Shown: positions 17,593 through 27,409, counted from the first letter of the stretch. The stretch is DNA of 64,000 nt from Sphingomonas sp. KRR8 (GCF_023559245.1 NZ_CP097462.1:620001-684000); one strand, 5' to 3'. A program made the numbers and translations. The notes: generated from the letters alone by a model not told the origin.

Positions 17593-18519
17593 GTGTCCGG
17601 TCAGCGGAGATCGATCATCGTCGCGGTCTGCACCTACAGGAGAAACGACCTCCTTGCGCGGTTGCTCGAGGCGCTGGTCGTGTGCGCGGAGGCCGTGCGA
17701 GACCAAGCGGCAGTCGGGGTCGCCCTGGTCGACGACACCTCCGAAGGCTGCGCGCGCGAAGTGGCGCAAGCCTATGATAAGAGGTTCGAACTCGGCATTT
17801 CCTATCGGATTTCCGGTAAACAGAACATCGCGATCGCCCGCAATCTGACACTCGACGACGCCATCGACCGGGCGGATTTCGTCGCGCTTACCGACGATGA
17901 CTGTGAGCCGCCCCTTCATTGGCTGGCGGCCCTTCTGCAGACGCTCGAAACTAGTCGCTCTGATGCTGCGACTGGCCGAATGATCCGGCGCGTACCGGAT
18001 TCGGCGCCAGCATGGATTCGCGACGAGCCCTTCCTTGAACTCGGCGTAGATCATCATTCCGAGGGCGAATGGATGCCAAGCGGAGCGACGTTCAACACCC
18101 TGCTCTCGGCGAAATGGCTCGTGGATCATCCGGAGGTCCGTTTCGATCCGCACTTTGGCGTTATCGGCGGCGAGGATGTGGTCTTCTTCAGGCAGGCCGT
18201 CTCCGCCGGCCTTCATATTGCCTTTTCCGAGAAGGGCTACACTTACGAGAACGAGCCTCCCGAACGTGCCAACCTGGCATACCAACTCTATGTTTACCTT
18301 TGGCACGGCAACAGCGCAGCCTTGTCCTCGTTGAGAAATGGCGTGTCACGGCTTCGCTTCGCGGTGCACGCGGGAGCTTCGCTAATGAGAGCGCTTGTCC
18401 GCCCGGTGCGACGCTTGGTGCGAGGTGAAAGTGCGCAGATGCGGTTCGCCCTTGCGCAAGTTCTGCATGCCATCGGCAAGTTCCTTGGAATTTGCGGTCT
18501 CAAGATCCGGCATCGCTGA
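17593..18519 (+). CDS. Family 2 glycosyltransferase
   Basis: A GT-A fold protein (308 aa from the start chosen) with the N-terminal IIVAVCTYRRNDLLARLL block and an acidic nucleotide/metal site LTDDDCEPP. A Gly-Gly-Glu-Asp stretch (VIGGEDVVFF) follows, as in galactosyl/mannosyl transferases of family 2. The start chosen is a GTG at 17593 with AGGGA 5 nt upstream, putting the GT-A block near the N-terminus; in-frame starts at 17485 (TTG) and 17509 (ATG) would add 28-36 unconserved residues. It lies one base before the next gene, so the two are coupled. Donor and acceptor sugars cannot be told from sequence. Confidence 0.8.
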   Translation: MSGQRRSIIVAVCTYRRNDLLARLLEALVVCAEAVRDQAAVGVALVDDTSEGCAREVAQAYDKRFELGISYRISGKQNIAIARNLTLDDAIDRADFVALTDDDCEPPLHWLAALLQTLETSRSDAATGRMIRRVPDSAPAWIRDEPFLELGVDHHSEGEWMPSGATFNTLLSAKWLVDHPEVRFDPHFGVIGGEDVVFFRQAVSAGLHIAFSEKGYTYENEPPERANLAYQLYVYLWHGNSAALSSLRNGVSRLRFAVHAGASLMRALVRPVRRLVRGESAQMRFALAQVLHAIGKFLGICGLKIRHR

Positions 18520-18520
18520 C

Positions 18521-19669
18521 ATGCACTTTCTCTTCGCTCTGCCAGGTCTTCATCGCTTCAAGCGAGGCGCCGAGGTCGTGTTCGAGTCCGTCGCGCAACA
18601 TATTGCTGCGACCGGCGAGCACCGGGTCACTTTGGTCGGCTCGGGGCGGCAGGAAGCCGGTCGCGCCTACAATTTTATCCATGTTCCCGCGGTGTCGCGC
18701 GACCGTTTCGAGCGATGGCCCAAGATGCCCTTCGCGCGCCACGAGTTCATGTATGAGGAGGCGACGTTCGCCACGCGCCTGGCATTGCTGCCTGAAGTGG
18801 CCACGGCGGACGTCACCATGACCTGCAGTTTCCCCTATGTGAACTGGGCCCTTCGCCGGCCCCGATCAGGCGGGCGGCCGCCGCATGTCTTTGTCACTCA
18901 GAATGGTGATTGGGGGCCACAACGAAACGGCCTCGAGCCACGCTTCTTTGACTGCGAAGGCCTTATCTGCACCAATCCGGTCTACTTCGAGCGTCAGAAG
19001 CAGGTGTTCTTCTCACGGCTTATTCCCAACGGCATCGATCCTGCCCGCTTCATGCCGGGCCCTTCGCAGAAGCAGCGGTTTGGCTGGCGATCCGACCTGC
19101 CGGTGGTCCTGATGGTCAGCGCGCTCGAGCCGGGCAAACGGGTCATCGAGGCCATTCGCGCCATGGCCGACGTGCCTCACGCGCAACTCGTGGTCGCTGG
19201 AGATGGGCCGCTGCGGGACGAGGTGTCGAGACTTGCCGAGCAACTTCTTCCGGGGCGGTTCACGCGAGGCACTTACAGGCATGACGAGATGCCCGCCTTG
19301 TATCGCAGCGCGGACGTTTTCCTGCATACCAAGATCTTGGAATCGTTCGGCAACGTATACATCGAAGCGCTGGCCTGCGGAATTCCGGTGGTGGCTCACG
19401 ACGATCCGGTGACCCGATGGATTCTGGGCGACTTCGGAAGACGGGTGGACACCAATAACCGACCGGAATTGAGCGCAGCCATCCGCAATGCCTTGCAGCA
19501 CGATGACGTCAGCGAGGACGCAGCCGACTGGGCTCGGACGCGTTATGCCTGGCCGGTCGTTGCCCAACAGTATGCGGACTTTCTGAGCGAAGTGGCTCAT
19601 CGCTCCCGGCAAAAGAGCGGGTCCGGCCCGCTTCGCGAAGCGCCAATGCTGAGCGACCGGAGCTCCTAA
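18521..19669 (+). CDS. Family 4 glycosyltransferase
   Basis: The 382-aa protein has a GT-B fold. The C-terminal donor-binding half shows VLMVSALEPGKRV, then GDGPLRDEV and the block ILESFGNVYIEALACGIPVV with the Glu-x7-Glu pattern of retaining GT4 enzymes. The start is the ATG immediately after the previous stop; the frame is open further upstream but that part overlaps the preceding gene. The protein is cytoplasmic or peripheral. It likely adds one sugar to the lipid-linked repeat unit of this locus. Confidence 0.85.
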   Translation: MHFLFALPGLHRFKRGAEVVFESVAQHIAATGEHRVTLVGSGRQEAGRAYNFIHVPAVSRDRFERWPKMPFARHEFMYEEATFATRLALLPEVATADVTMTCSFPYVNWALRRPRSGGRPPHVFVTQNGDWGPQRNGLEPRFFDCEGLICTNPVYFERQKQVFFSRLIPNGIDPARFMPGPSQKQRFGWRSDLPVVLMVSALEPGKRVIEAIRAMADVPHAQLVVAGDGPLRDEVSRLAEQLLPGRFTRGTYRHDEMPALYRSADVFLHTKILESFGNVYIEALACGIPVVAHDDPVTRWILGDFGRRVDTNNRPELSAAIRNALQHDDVSEDAADWARTRYAWPVVAQQYADFLSEVAHRSRQKSGSGPLREAPMLSDRSS

Positions 19670-19694
19670 CTGACTTCAATCTAAGGAACTATTC

Positions 19695-21854
19695 TTGTCT
19701 TCCTCTGCCTCTACTTCATTCAGCGGCAACATTTTGCGAGTGGCGATTGTCGGAACCGGCTTCATTGCCGACTTCCATGCGCGCGCCATTCGCAATCATC
19801 CGAAGGCAGAGCTTGTGGCGGTTTGCGACGTCAATGAACAAGCGGCTGCAGCATTCGCCGAAAGCCACGATGCCAAAGCCTACAACGACTTCGAGGCGAT
19901 GCTGACGAGTGAACAGCCCCATGTCGTCCACGTCCTCACGCCGCCAGACTCGCATCACGAGCTCGCCAAATCCGCCTTGCTGGCGGGTGTGCACGTATTC
20001 GTCGAGAAGCCGATGTGCGTCTCGACGGCGGAAACCGCGGACCTGCTGGCCGTCGCCACGGAGCGGGGCCTCAGGATTGGCGTCAATCACAACATGCTCT
20101 TCACCAGCGCTTACCGGCGATTGCTGAGCGAAGTGGAGGCGGGCGCCTTAGGCAAGCTCGACTACGTCAACATCACGCATCTGAGTGAATTGGGTGTGCT
20201 CAGGGCTGGCCCATTCAGCAACTGGATCGCGCGCAAGCCGGAGAACGCCCTGCTCGAGATCGGCCCGCATCTGCTGTCCGAGCTGATCGCCCTGATCGGC
20301 GAACCCGACCGTCTTCATGTCACGGCGGATCGTGAGATCGCGATGCCGAACGGCGTCACCGGCTATCGGCGGTGGCGCATCCATGGGGATTTCGGAAGGA
20401 CTGCAGCCGACCTCATCATCGATTTCGGCCCCGGCTTTCCGCAGCGCACCTTGTCCGCCCGCGGAATGCTGGGGACAGCGCTGGTCGACTTCAATGCGAA
20501 CACCTGCATCATCGATCGGAGAACGCCGGCAAGCCTCGACTTCGATCGTCGAACCCGCACACTGTCGCTTGCCAAACAGCTCCGCACGCAAGCTCGATCG
20601 ACGATTGCCGATACACTGCTGACAAAGGCCAAGCTTCGGCGAAGCGGCAACCCCGACCAGAGCTCCATCAACGCGATGGTCGATGCTTTCTACGCCGGCA
20701 TCATCGACCCGCGACGGAACGATACTCTCACCAGCGGCGAGTTCGGCCACAAAGTCATCGGTATGTGCGAGCAGATCATCGCTCGAGCCGATCTTGTTCA
20801 ACCAGTGTCCGTCACCCCCTCCCAACAGCGAACAAGCGCCAAGCCCACCGTTCTTGTGATCGGAGGAACAGGTTTCATCGGAACGGCACTGATCGCGGAG
20901 CTCACCGGGCGCGGATATGTCGTTCGGGCCGCGGCCCGAGGGGACAATCCCGCACTCCGTGCGCTCGCGGGAGACAAGCTCGAACTCGTCCGCGGCGATT
21001 TCAGCCGCGCTGGTGATATCGAGCGGATGCTGGAGGGCATCGAAACGGTCTTCCACCTCGCTACGACCGATTCCAAGACCTGGGAGCAGTTTGTCGAGCG
21101 GGAAGTGGAGCCCGCTCGGCGTTTGGGTGAAGCCTGCTTGGCACATGGCATTAAACGGCTGATCTATACGGGAACGATCGACAGCCTTTATGCCGGAAGC
21201 AAGGCCGGGCGGATCGTCGACGAGACGCCGCTCGATCCCTCGATCAAGCGTCGCAATAATTATGCGCGGGCCAAAGCGGCGGCCGAAACTGTCCTACTCG
21301 ACCTGCACCGCACTCGCGGCTTGCCAGTCGTGGTTGCCCGGCCCGGGATCGTCATCGGAAGCGGGGGCAACCCATTCCACTGGGGAGTTGGCCGGTGGGC
21401 TTCCGAGGGCGTGGTCGAACTATGGGGAGACGGCGCGAACAAGCTGCCGCTCGTGCTCGTCGAGGACGTTGCCAAGGGTTTGGCGCAAGCAATGGTCACG
21501 CCCGATATCGAAGGCAAGGCGTTCAACCTGGTGGACGCCCCTCTGCTCTCAGCGCGCGAATATATTGGAGCGCTGGAGTCCTTTGCGGGGCACAAGGTTG
21601 ACGCTCGCCCGACCTCTATCTGGCGCTATTATCTTGACGACCTGATGAAGTGGCCAGTCAAGATCGCCGTTGGGCATCCCGATGCGCAGAGGCGGCCAAG
21701 CTACGGCGACTGGGAGTCGCGCTCTCAGAGGGCAGTGTTTGACAATCACTCGGCGCGATCAACGCTTGCATGGAATCCTGCGGGTTCGGCCGAACAGATC
21801 ATTGAACGGGGAATTGGAGCGTCTCTGAAGAGCTGGCTACGTGCGAGGAGCTAG
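19695..21854 (+). CDS. Fused Gfo/Idh/MocA oxidoreductase and NAD-dependent epimerase/dehydratase
   Basis: The protein has 719 aa and joins two dehydrogenase folds. Residues about 13-375 are a Gfo/Idh/MocA unit with the Rossmann motif VAIVGTGFIADFHARA and the EKP block (FVEKPMCVS). Residues about 384-719 are an extended SDR with VIGGTGFIG and the catalytic Tyr-x3-Lys (NYARAKAAAE). The pair suggests a two-step redox/epimer change of one nucleotide sugar, a function inferred only from the fusion and its place among glycosyltransferases. The start is a TTG with AAGGAAC upstream. A single gene fusion is supported by uninterrupted coding sequence through the junction near 20830. Confidence 0.85.
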   Translation: MSSSASTSFSGNILRVAIVGTGFIADFHARAIRNHPKAELVAVCDVNEQAAAAFAESHDAKAYNDFEAMLTSEQPHVVHVLTPPDSHHELAKSALLAGVHVFVEKPMCVSTAETADLLAVATERGLRIGVNHNMLFTSAYRRLLSEVEAGALGKLDYVNITHLSELGVLRAGPFSNWIARKPENALLEIGPHLLSELIALIGEPDRLHVTADREIAMPNGVTGYRRWRIHGDFGRTAADLIIDFGPGFPQRTLSARGMLGTALVDFNANTCIIDRRTPASLDFDRRTRTLSLAKQLRTQARSTIADTLLTKAKLRRSGNPDQSSINAMVDAFYAGIIDPRRNDTLTSGEFGHKVIGMCEQIIARADLVQPVSVTPSQQRTSAKPTVLVIGGTGFIGTALIAELTGRGYVVRAAARGDNPALRALAGDKLELVRGDFSRAGDIERMLEGIETVFHLATTDSKTWEQFVEREVEPARRLGEACLAHGIKRLIYTGTIDSLYAGSKAGRIVDETPLDPSIKRRNNYARAKAAAETVLLDLHRTRGLPVVVARPGIVIGSGGNPFHWGVGRWASEGVVELWGDGANKLPLVLVEDVAKGLAQAMVTPDIEGKAFNLVDAPLLSAREYIGALESFAGHKVDARPTSIWRYYLDDLMKWPVKIAVGHPDAQRRPSYGDWESRSQRAVFDNHSARSTLAWNPAGSAEQIIERGIGASLKSWLRARS

Positions 21855-21917
21855 AGCCCCTTCGATCCGCCAAACTGACGGTTGGGCTTTGTCTTATCGA
21901 GCGACTGTGGAGCCAGC

Positions 21918-23078
21918 ATGAAAGAGCGAGTGAATCTCTATTTCTATGCGGGTGACTTCGTGGACGCCATTCGGCGATATCGCGAAGGCGAGACGCAGAT
22001 CTACGCCACCCATAATGAAGTCGCACGCCTGCTACTCGATCTAGCAGCGGCAAAGTATGACGTGAACGTCTTCAGTTTCGTTACTCCGACTAAAGAGGTT
22101 GGATATCCTGCTGAAGGGCTGAAGATCCATCAGCTTGGCGCGACGAAATATAACGATCCTCACGTCGTCGAAGCTTTCAACGATTCGAAGGCGCAGCACT
22201 CCGTCCTGCATTTTCCTCACCCCGGTCTGCTAAGGGTGGGTGCTCAAAGCGAGGGGCGATCGTTCCCGATTTGCGCCAACAGTTACAACCGGCGCGGCGT
22301 GAGGCCGGCACTTGAGCGCTGGAAGATCGCCCGACTGCTGAACAGTCCCAAGTTTCGCTTTGTGTCCAATCATTGCCGCCCAGCGACCGAGCACCTCGCC
22401 AGTTTTGGTGTGGAACGAGCAAAGCTCATTCCCTGGAACGTTCCCGTGTCGCAATCCCCGCGCCTGCTACCGGTCAAGGAGCGTGGAACGGGTGACAGGC
22501 TTACGATCGCATTCGCGGGGTCGGTGACCGAGGACAAGGGTGTCGGGAATCTCCTTGAGGGGGTCGCCCTGCTCAAGAATGACTATCCTCATCTTCGCTG
22601 CTTGATTGCCGGCCGGGGGGACGTCGATCGTTTTCAGGCCCAGGCCTCAAAGCTCGGAGTTGCGGACGCGACTGAATTCCTAGGGCTCGTCTCGAACACG
22701 CAGGTTCAGATTCTCTTCCGGGATGCCGACGTGATCGTCGTGCCAAGCCGTCGCATCTATACGGAAGGCTTTCCACTCGTCCTTATTGAGGCGATCGCCA
22801 GCCGAACTCCGATCGTTTGCAGCGACCACCCGATGTTCGTCCCGATCATGAAGGATCGTGACACAGCGATGGTGTACTCAGAAGGGCGACCTTCCGAGCT
22901 TGCCGCAAGTGTCCGGAGCCTGATGAGCGAGCCGGCCCTGTACGAGAAGATCTCGCGGAACGCCGAAAAGGCGTGGGATGACCTTCAACGAACGGCAGAC
23001 TGGCGAACGATGATCTTCGACTGGATCACTCAGGGGGACCAGGCGCCTTACCTGCTGGCGAACACACTCGACGCGTAG
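21918..23078 (+). CDS. Family 4 glycosyltransferase
   Basis: The 386-aa GT-B protein starts at the ATG at 21918 (upstream in-frame codons have no support). Its donor half contains IAFAGSVTEDKGVGNLLEG, LIAGRGDVDRF and the EGFPLVLIEAIASRTPIVCSD block with the Glu pair of GT4. The N-terminal half is unusual, beginning RVNLYFYAGDFVDAIRRYREGET. It is the last gene of the left glycan locus; the tRNA gene follows on the other strand. Codon use looks slightly more AT-rich than in its neighbours. Sugar specificity is unknown. Confidence 0.85.
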   Translation: MKERVNLYFYAGDFVDAIRRYREGETQIYATHNEVARLLLDLAAAKYDVNVFSFVTPTKEVGYPAEGLKIHQLGATKYNDPHVVEAFNDSKAQHSVLHFPHPGLLRVGAQSEGRSFPICANSYNRRGVRPALERWKIARLLNSPKFRFVSNHCRPATEHLASFGVERAKLIPWNVPVSQSPRLLPVKERGTGDRLTIAFAGSVTEDKGVGNLLEGVALLKNDYPHLRCLIAGRGDVDRFQAQASKLGVADATEFLGLVSNTQVQILFRDADVIVVPSRRIYTEGFPLVLIEAIASRTPIVCSDHPMFVPIMKDRDTAMVYSEGRPSELAASVRSLMSEPALYEKISRNAEKAWDDLQRTADWRTMIFDWITQGDQAPYLLANTLDA

Positions 23079-23154
23079 CGGCTCGAACTGACGAATCCTG
23101 GCGGGCCAAAGAATCTGGCGATCGCCCTCAGGCCTGTTGGCAGCGCGCGCCCGC

Positions 23155-23244
23155 TGGCGGATGGGGTGGGATTCGAACCCACGGTGAGCTTTCACCCACG
23201 GCGGTTTTCAAGACCGCTGCCTTAAACCACTCGGCCACCCATCC
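23155..23244 (-). tRNA. tRNA-Ser (anticodon TGA)
   Basis: On the minus strand a class II tRNA folds with acceptor stem GGATGGG/CCCATCC, a 5-bp anticodon stem GCGGT/ACCGC and loop CTTGAAA (anticodon TGA, reading UCA). There is a long variable arm typical of serine tRNA, the T-stem GTGGG/CCCAC with TTCGAAT, and discriminator G. The 3' CCA is encoded (23155-23157). Confidence 0.95.
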
Positions 23245-23343
23245 CCGCGCTAGGCTCGGTTCAGCTTGGGCGGCCTAGTCTCCTTTTGCGCCATCGTGCA
23301 AGGCGTTGGTGAACAGGGAAGGGGCCTCGACCGTTGACGCCCC

Positions 23344-24534
23344 ATGGATCGGGAGGGTGCGTTCAGGGTGGGAAAGAGGGTGGCGATTGGGGGCGCCTGC
23401 CTGGGCGCGCTGGCGTTGACGCCAGCAAGCGCGCAGCGTGATCCGCTCGCCCCCTTGCCCGAAGCGGTCGTACAGCAACCCGTCGGTCGACCGACACCGC
23501 CTTCACCAGCCCCGCAGGCGGTGCGGGTGCCTGTGACCGTTCATTATGGTGTGCCACCGGCTGCCAACGCGTATTCACCGCGGTTGACTGGCTTTGCGGC
23601 CTACCGGGAAACGCTGGCAGCGAAATCGCGCGCAGCCGGCGTCCGCGAGGCCACGATCCAGAACGTCATTCCCTACCTGACGCTGAATGCCCGCGTGCTG
23701 GAGCTTGATCGCGCGCAGCCCGGGCAGGTCAACAACCCCAACGCCATTCCGCCCTTTGCGCCTTATCGCGCCAGGCACGTCACCGCCGACCTCATCACTC
23801 GCGGACGTGCGCGCTTCTCCAGCCAGTACCCCTACTTGCGGGCGATCGAGCAGCGTTTCGGGGTCGAGCCGCAGATCATGATGGCGATCTACGGCCATGA
23901 GACGAGCTTCGGCCGAGTCACAGGCGGGTTCGACTTGCCCCAGGTCCTCGCCTCCCTGGCATATGAAGGCCGTCGACGGAGTTTCTTCGAGGATGAGTTT
24001 GTCGCCTCCCTTAAACTGCTCGACCAGGGTGTGCCGCGGGGGCGATTGAAGGGCAGCTGGGCTGGGGCGACCGGCTATCCGCAGTTCATGCCCTCGGTCG
24101 TGCTGAGATTAAGGACCGACGGAGACGCCAACGGGACGGCCGATATCTGGAACAGCGAGCTCGACGCGCTGGCTTCGATTGCCGCCTATCTGCGTGACGC
24201 CGGCTGGAAACCGAATGTTCATTGGGGCGTCCCGGTACGCGTTCCTGCAGGGTTCAACCGCTCTGCCGTCCGTTCGACCCTGGTCGCGCCGCGTTGCCCG
24301 GCGGTGTACGCCCGGCACAGCCGATGGCTCAGCATGCGCGAGTGGCGTGCGCTCGGAATTGTGCCGACCGGACGCAGCCTGCCGGATAACGAGCAGGCGA
24401 GCCTGATCGAGCCGGATGGACCGGATTCGACGGCCTATCTCACGACCGTCAATTATCGAGCAATTCTCGATTACAACTGCTCGAACTTCTACGCGCTGTC
24501 CGTCGGACTGCTCGGCGACGCGATCGCGCGCTGA
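23344..24534 (+). CDS. Lytic murein transglycosylase, MltB/SLT_3 family
   Basis: The 396-aa protein has an N-terminal signal region (VAIGGACLGALALTPASA). The SLT_3 domain follows from about residue 80 to 380, with the catalytic Glu in MMAIYGHETSFG and the conserved GSWAGATGYPQFMPS block. The enzyme cleaves peptidoglycan glycan strands to 1,6-anhydro ends in the periplasm. No lipobox is visible, so it is probably soluble, unlike classical MltB. A GTG 24 bases into the gene is an alternative start. It is followed closely by the carboxypeptidase gene. Confidence 0.9.
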   Translation: MDREGAFRVGKRVAIGGACLGALALTPASAQRDPLAPLPEAVVQQPVGRPTPPSPAPQAVRVPVTVHYGVPPAANAYSPRLTGFAAYRETLAAKSRAAGVREATIQNVIPYLTLNARVLELDRAQPGQVNNPNAIPPFAPYRARHVTADLITRGRARFSSQYPYLRAIEQRFGVEPQIMMAIYGHETSFGRVTGGFDLPQVLASLAYEGRRRSFFEDEFVASLKLLDQGVPRGRLKGSWAGATGYPQFMPSVVLRLRTDGDANGTADIWNSELDALASIAAYLRDAGWKPNVHWGVPVRVPAGFNRSAVRSTLVAPRCPAVYARHSRWLSMREWRALGIVPTGRSLPDNEQASLIEPDGPDSTAYLTTVNYRAILDYNCSNFYALSVGLLGDAIAR

Positions 24535-24623
24535 TTTTTCATCGATTGAAGGCGCCGTGGCACTCGCCGGACCCGCTCGCCCGCGCTAATCCCGTCTTCC
24601 CTCTGGAGCTTGTGCTGATTCCG

Positions 24624-25808
24624 ATGATGCGATCCTTAGCCGTTGCTGCTTCCGCCCTCAGCCTTTTGCTGACCTCGACCGCCAGTGTTGCCGCGGCGCC
24701 TCCCTTCGACACGTCGGCGCGAGTTGCCTACCTTATCGACCTGTCGTCGGGAGCCGAGCTGCTCAACAAGAATGCCGACGTCCGCATGCCGCCGGCATCG
24801 ATGGCGAAGATGATGACGACCGAGGTGGCCTTCGAGCTGATCGACCAGGGCAAGCTGCCGCTTTCCAAGACCTGCACGGTGCGGCCGGAGACGTGGCAGA
24901 AGTGGCATGGCCCACAGGCCGGCTCCACCATGTTCCTCAGCCCCAATGAGCAGGTCAGCGTCGAGAATCTGCTGCACGGCATCGTCACGCTGTCGGGCAA
25001 CGACGCGTCTGTCGTGCTCGCCGAGTGCATCGCCGGAACCGAGCCCGCCTTCACCATGCAGATGAACACGCTGGCGGCGAAGCTGGGGCTGAAGAACAGT
25101 CATTTCGGCACCGCCAACGGCTGGCCGGACAACGGGGTCACTTATGTCACCGCGCGCGATTTGGCGGCGTTGGCGCGGGCGTCGATTGAGCGGCACCCCA
25201 AGCTCTACAAGCAATTCTACGGGCAGCCGAGCTTCACCTGGGGCAAGACCCTGGGCTCAGGTGCTGACATCAAGCAGGACAATCGCAACCCGATCCTGGG
25301 CGCGGTGCCCGGCGCCGATGGACTGAAGACGGGCCATACCGAGGAGGCGGGCTACGGCTTCACCGGTTCGGCCGAGCAGAACGGCCGTCGGCTGATCGAG
25401 GTACTCGCCGGGCTTGAGACTTACGGGTCTCGAATCGTGGAATCGCGCCGGCTGATGGAGTGGGGGTTCGGCGCGTGGCAGACCAAGGCGCTGTTCGCCA
25501 ACGCCGCCAAGGTTGGCGAAGCTCAGGTGCAGCTTGGCGGTGCTTCGACCGTGTCGCTGGTGGCGCCGAAGCCGGTTGCCATTACTTTTCCGGCGGGGCT
25601 GACGGTCGGCGATCCCAAGCTGAAGATCCGTTATGACGGGCCGTTGAAGGCGCCGATCACCAAGGGGCAGCAGGTGGCGCAGCTGATCGTGACCATGCCG
25701 GACGGTACGGTGCAGCAGACACCGCTGGTTGCCGGAGAGGACGTGGGACAGGCGGGCTTCTTCGGGCGTTTCTGGGCAGGACTGAAGCAGTTGCTGGGGA
25801 TGGCTTGA
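24624..25808 (+). CDS. D-alanyl-D-alanine carboxypeptidase (peptidase S11)
   Basis: The protein is 394 aa from the ATG at 24624, which places the signal peptide (MMRSLAVAASALSLLL) at the N-terminus; upstream in-frame starts (TTG 24546, GTG 24612) would add unlike residues. The penicillin-binding motifs are SMAK (Ser-x-x-Lys), SGN and KTG (LKTGHTEEAGYGFTG). A C-terminal PBP5-type beta domain ends in a probable amphipathic membrane anchor (FGRFWAGLKQLLGMA). It trims the terminal D-Ala of peptidoglycan stem peptides. It heads a tightly coupled gene chain reaching to about 31.6 kb. Confidence 0.93.
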   Translation: MMRSLAVAASALSLLLTSTASVAAAPPFDTSARVAYLIDLSSGAELLNKNADVRMPPASMAKMMTTEVAFELIDQGKLPLSKTCTVRPETWQKWHGPQAGSTMFLSPNEQVSVENLLHGIVTLSGNDASVVLAECIAGTEPAFTMQMNTLAAKLGLKNSHFGTANGWPDNGVTYVTARDLAALARASIERHPKLYKQFYGQPSFTWGKTLGSGADIKQDNRNPILGAVPGADGLKTGHTEEAGYGFTGSAEQNGRRLIEVLAGLETYGSRIVESRRLMEWGFGAWQTKALFANAAKVGEAQVQLGGASTVSLVAPKPVAITFPAGLTVGDPKLKIRYDGPLKAPITKGQQVAQLIVTMPDGTVQQTPLVAGEDVGQAGFFGRFWAGLKQLLGMA

Positions 25809-26425
25809 GCACAGCGCGCTTCATCAGTCTGGAAGGCGGGGAGGGGGTCGGCAAATCGACCCAGCTCAGGGCGCTGGAAGCGGCACTGCGAGCAGCAGGC
25901 AAGGACGTGCTGACCACTCGTGAGCCGGGCGGCAGCACGGGTGCGGAAGCAATCAGGTCTCTTCTTCTCGGCGGTGATGCTGACCGTTGGTCCATGCGTG
26001 CAGAAGCACTGCTGTTCGCCGCGGCCCGTGCGGACCACGTCGAGAAGACGATCAAACCGGCGCTGTCCGAAGGGCGCTGGGTACTGTCCGATCGGTTTCT
26101 GGACAGCAGCCTCGCTTATCAGGGCGGTGCAGGCGGCCTGGAGATTGAGGCAGTGCGCGCCCTGCACCGGTTCGGAAGCAACGACTTCCTGCCGGATAGG
26201 ACGCTGGTGCTGGTGCTACCTGAAGGACAAGAGCGGGCCCGGCAGCGAGACGGAGATGCCAGCGATCGCATCGGAGGCCGCGACATCGCCTATCACGCCG
26301 CCGTCGCTGATGCGTTCGCCAGCATCGCTGCTGCAGAGCCAAAGCGAGTTCGGATGGTGGATGCCAGCGGTTCTCCAGAGGAGGTCACGCGGCGGTTGAT
26401 GACCGAATTGGCGGAGCTGTTGTGA
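25805..26425 (+). CDS. tmk: Thymidylate kinase
   Basis: The 206-aa enzyme phosphorylates dTMP to dTDP. It has the P-loop GGEGVGKST near the N-terminus, the DR(F/H) block (VLSDRFLDSSLAYQGG) and the lid-type stretch after PEGQERARQRDGD. The TTG start overlaps the previous stop by four bases (TTGA), indicating translational coupling. The length is normal for the family. The tmk-holB order is widespread in bacteria. Confidence 0.95.
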   Translation: MSTARFISLEGGEGVGKSTQLRALEAALRAAGKDVLTTREPGGSTGAEAIRSLLLGGDADRWSMRAEALLFAAARADHVEKTIKPALSEGRWVLSDRFLDSSLAYQGGAGGLEIEAVRALHRFGSNDFLPDRTLVLVLPEGQERARQRDGDASDRIGGRDIAYHAAVADAFASIAAAEPKRVRMVDASGSPEEVTRRLMTELAELL

Positions 26426-27399
26426 CCCTGTTCGGACATGGCCGCGCGGTCCAAGCCTTCCGCGCCGCGCTGGATAGTGGAGCGGTGCACCACGCCTGGC
26501 TGCTGGCTGGTCCGCGGGGGGTGGGCAAGAACCTGTTTGCGACGCTTGCTGCGGAGCGGCTGCTCGCTGACGCTGCTGGTCCCCGCGTGAGCTTGCCGGG
26601 TCTCGAGACACCGCCCGATCACCCGGTGGCGCATCTATTTGAGGCGGCAAGCCACCCGGACTTCCGGCGGCTGGAACGAACGGAGAACGAAAAGGGCGAC
26701 CTCCGGCGCAACATCACCATTGCGCAGGTTCGCAAGCTTGGCGAACTGTTCGCCCTGCAGCCGGCGCTGTCCGATTGGCGCGCCGTAGTGATCGACAGCG
26801 TGGACGAACTCGAAGGCGGGGCGGCCAACGCTCTGTTGAAGATGCTTGAGGAGCCCCCGGGCCGCAGCATCTTCTTCCTGGTCAGCCATGCACCGGGGCG
26901 CTTGCTGCCGACCATCCGCTCGCGTTGCCGGCTGCTGACCTTCGCGCCGTTGGACGACGACGCCATGACGTCCGCGCTGGCGGAGGCATTGCCTGAGGCA
27001 GGCGCTGCCGAGCGGGCCACGCTAATTCCGCTCGCCGGTGGCAGTGTCGGGCGAGCGGTCAGCATCGCTGAACTCGACCTCGCCAGCCTGCGCGGTGAGG
27101 CCGAGGCCATCCTCCTCGAGGGCGACCCCGCCAATGAGCGCCGCTCCAAACTGGCGCGCTCGCTGAGCGGCAAAGCGGCAGCGCCGCGCTATGCCGCTTA
27201 TCTGGAACTCCTTCCTGGGCTCGTGGCGGAGCATGCCCGGAGGTCCGAAGGGACCACGCGTGAGCGGTCGCTTGCCGCCTATGCGCAGGTGAGGGAGCTG
27301 ACCAGCTTTGCCCCGCGTCATTCGCTCGATCCGCAGGCAACGGTGTTCCAGTTGGGAACCATCCTCGCCTCCGTTGCCGCCGAAGGGCAGGGCGGGTAG
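26422..27399 (+). CDS. holB: DNA polymerase III delta' subunit
   Basis: The 325-aa clamp-loader subunit has a P-loop-like WLLAGPRGVGKNLFA, the VVIDSVDELEGGAANALLKMLEEPP block and the SRC sensor motif (TIRSRCRLLTF). It acts in the clamp-loader complex of the replicative polymerase. The GTG start overlaps the tmk stop by four bases. In delta' the ATPase site need not hydrolyse ATP. Confidence 0.93.
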   Translation: MTLFGHGRAVQAFRAALDSGAVHHAWLLAGPRGVGKNLFATLAAERLLADAAGPRVSLPGLETPPDHPVAHLFEAASHPDFRRLERTENEKGDLRRNITIAQVRKLGELFALQPALSDWRAVVIDSVDELEGGAANALLKMLEEPPGRSIFFLVSHAPGRLLPTIRSRCRLLTFAPLDDDAMTSALAEALPEAGAAERATLIPLAGGSVGRAVSIAELDLASLRGEAEAILLEGDPANERRSKLARSLSGKAAAPRYAAYLELLPGLVAEHARRSEGTTRERSLAAYAQVRELTSFAPRHSLDPQATVFQLGTILASVAAEGQGG

Positions 27400-27409
27400 G
27401 GCGGACGCA

